Assembly (NCBI GenBank): GCA_012295275.1
Contig: CM022679.1
Coordinates: forward strand, 22,446,610 to 22,510,609
DNA length: 64,000 nucleotides
Direction: 5' to 3'
Origin: Chrysomallon squamiferum
Lineage: Eukaryota > Mollusca > Gastropoda > Neomphalida > Peltospiridae
Shown one piece after another: positions 49,351 to 64,000 of the stretch. Positions within the stretch are counted from its first letter, which is position 1. Each line of letters opens with the position of its first letter. The notes under the pieces were generated by a model. That model was given only the letters and a program-made list of their open reading frames with translations. It did not search any database and was not told where the DNA came from. Position numbers and translations under genes: made by a program.

Positions 49351-49543
49351 ATATGACATATAATACATGTGTACACACAAATGTGCAAATCAGATAGTGA
49401 AATTCTTGTTTGAATGATCTCAAAAACGCATACGTATGTAAACATTATGCTTGTTTATACATGTGTTAAAGAGATCAAAGTGTCACTGTATGTGATTGGA
49501 TGGTTATGATATCATCAGTACAGGCAACACTAAACGTTTCAAA

Positions 49544-49559
49544 ATGGCGTCTCGGACAG
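49544..49559 (+). CDS. Intact 16-nt first coding exon (MASRT)
   Basis: ATGGCGTCTCGGACAG then GTAGTA, in context TTTCAAAATGGCG. Phase 1 end. It is a possible start for the exons at 51484 and beyond. Confidence 0.5.
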
Positions 49560-49569
49560 GTAGTACTTT

Positions 49570-50671
49570 TAAGTGTTGTGTCTGTTGATTTATCATGTTA
49601 TATATCAAAGTTATAATGTTAAAATTGTGCAATATTTATATGTATTCTTGTAGTGAGTTATTAATAAGCAGCTTTAACTCAGTTTATTTTATGTCAGTTA
49701 AAGTGTATAATGTGATAATTAAACTGGGAAATAAACATAAAAGAAATAAATTCACAGTAGCTTTATCTGGAGAATGGTCGATTTTATATCGTGGTTTTTT
49801 TATTGTGTTTTTTTTTTAAATGTTACATTTATCGTTTAAGTATGTTTGATTTGATTTTAAAGCATATTCTATTTGAGTGCGCGAAAGAAATAGTATAATG
49901 ATCCGCTAGTTAATAATACATACACCATACATTATATTATAGTAATTTGAGATTGAGTTACTTTGCAATATAGTGTATTTTGTGGGAAGACCTTAGGGCG
50001 GCGGCGTAAACTCTTGTTATTTCACTGTTGACACGAAGGATGTTAGGCATTTTTAATCTAAAAATAATTCGCTGGTATTTTTCCTACTGAGATAGTGATT
50101 TGTTTCAGACATTTTTCAGAATGAATACTGCGTATCCCATGTAGTTTTAAACCAATTTGATAAGTTATATATCAAAATGAGTCTTTTGCTGAATTCTAGA
50201 CTGATATAATATTTTAAGTATGTTGGTGACAGACATGAATTTTAATTACCTAATCAACTGTACAAACTAATGCATATGAACTGTAAAAATCAGGTTATTA
50301 GTATCAGTTCTCGTGATCACTATGTCCACCCATCAAACATGTTTCTAATCTGGGACGCTAGCTGGCTTTGTAACAAATTTCTTCATCATCATCTTTATCA
50401 AATACTTGGCAGATTAAGAAAGGAGGGCATCCTGACCATATATTAAAGTTCCGTCAAAACTTACTTTTAGCAGCGTGATCGGTTTGAAATGAAAACATTA
50501 TCTATTGAGTCTCTGTGGCTTGTTAACATTCTTTGATTAAATAATTTCTGTTTTTCTGATTTATGAATCAAAACAGAAATTAATACAAAAAATTTAAAAA
50601 TTAAAAGCACTATCAAAATACCCCAATCACAACCTTTCAAAAATAAACAACAGTAAACCACAAATAAAACT

Positions 50672-50731
<60 letters not shown>

Positions 50732-50750
50732 GTTATTATTATTATTATTA
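49570..50750. other. Intron or spacer between first-exon copies
   Basis: AT-rich sequence with no recognised exon. Bases 50485-50700 (aacattatctattgagtctc to a CAT microsatellite) are repeated at 51215-51425, so the duplication around 50.76 kb was nested. Confidence 0.5.
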
Positions 50751-50956
50751 AAAGAATAATACTGTTGAGGATTTATGTCAGAATGTCCTTTCAGTCGATG
50801 ATATCGATTTTCACTAACTTGGCAAGCAACAGAAAGATTAATTTTAATATGAATAGTTGGGGAAAACCCATAATATGACCTCGATGACCTAGCAAATAGA
50901 AAGGCTTGAAATCGTAAGTGACACCACTCGTTTCTTAGAAATCCCGCAGTTTCAAG

Positions 50957-64000
<13,044 letters not shown>

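Overview
The window looks like nuclear DNA of an animal. Genes are split by GT-AG introns, the base composition is AT-rich, and microsatellites (CA, CT, TAA, TTTA) are very dense. Two conserved single-copy metazoan genes are readable. Simple-repeat density, exon style and protein divergence suggest a lophotrochozoan, most likely a cephalopod mollusc; that placement is inference. No rRNA, tRNA or CRISPR was seen.

Layout. (1) 1-18.0 kb is a cluster of small secreted-peptide genes. Intact three-exon copies lie near 6.7, 10.2 and 17.5 kb (+) and 12.5-13.0 kb (-), with one frameshifted copy at 15.4-15.9 kb (-) and at least eight decayed relics. Copies and relics between 6.4 and 16.2 kb are arranged as a mirror image around about 11.2 kb. 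A broken parvovirus-like element (HUH nuclease and SF3 helicase remnants on -, short convergent relics on +) sits at about 1.6-4.8 kb. (2) 18-21.5 kb is intergenic repeat-rich DNA. (3) 21.5-25.5 kb holds STUB1/CHIP on -, seven coding exons. (4) 28.0-30.5 kb holds a mitochondrial carrier most like SLC25A19 on -, five coding exons. (5) 33-64 kb, all on +, is a locus built from duplicated modules.

The 33-64 kb locus is the most unusual part. It carries a repeated 16-nt first coding exon of the form ATGGCGTCTCNGACAG (five intact copies, about five decayed). Most internal exons begin and end in phase 1, so they are mutually compatible. They include a triplicated linker-type exon (two copies nearly identical), a two-exon CARD, and a large exon that reads as two tandem OB-like folds with an acidic stretch and a basic tail. 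Death fold plus tandem OB resembles the mammalian PYHIN DNA sensors (AIM2, IFI16), but with a CARD instead of a PYRIN domain. The similarity is architectural and judged by eye.

From about 53.3 kb to the right edge there is a head-to-tail array of about 1.6-kb units. Each unit has a 27-codon phase 1-1 exon candidate for a basic peptide and most have a long CT microsatellite. The last gene runs out of the window. If these exons are used together, the locus could make many isoforms sharing an N-terminus; only transcript data can show which splices occur.
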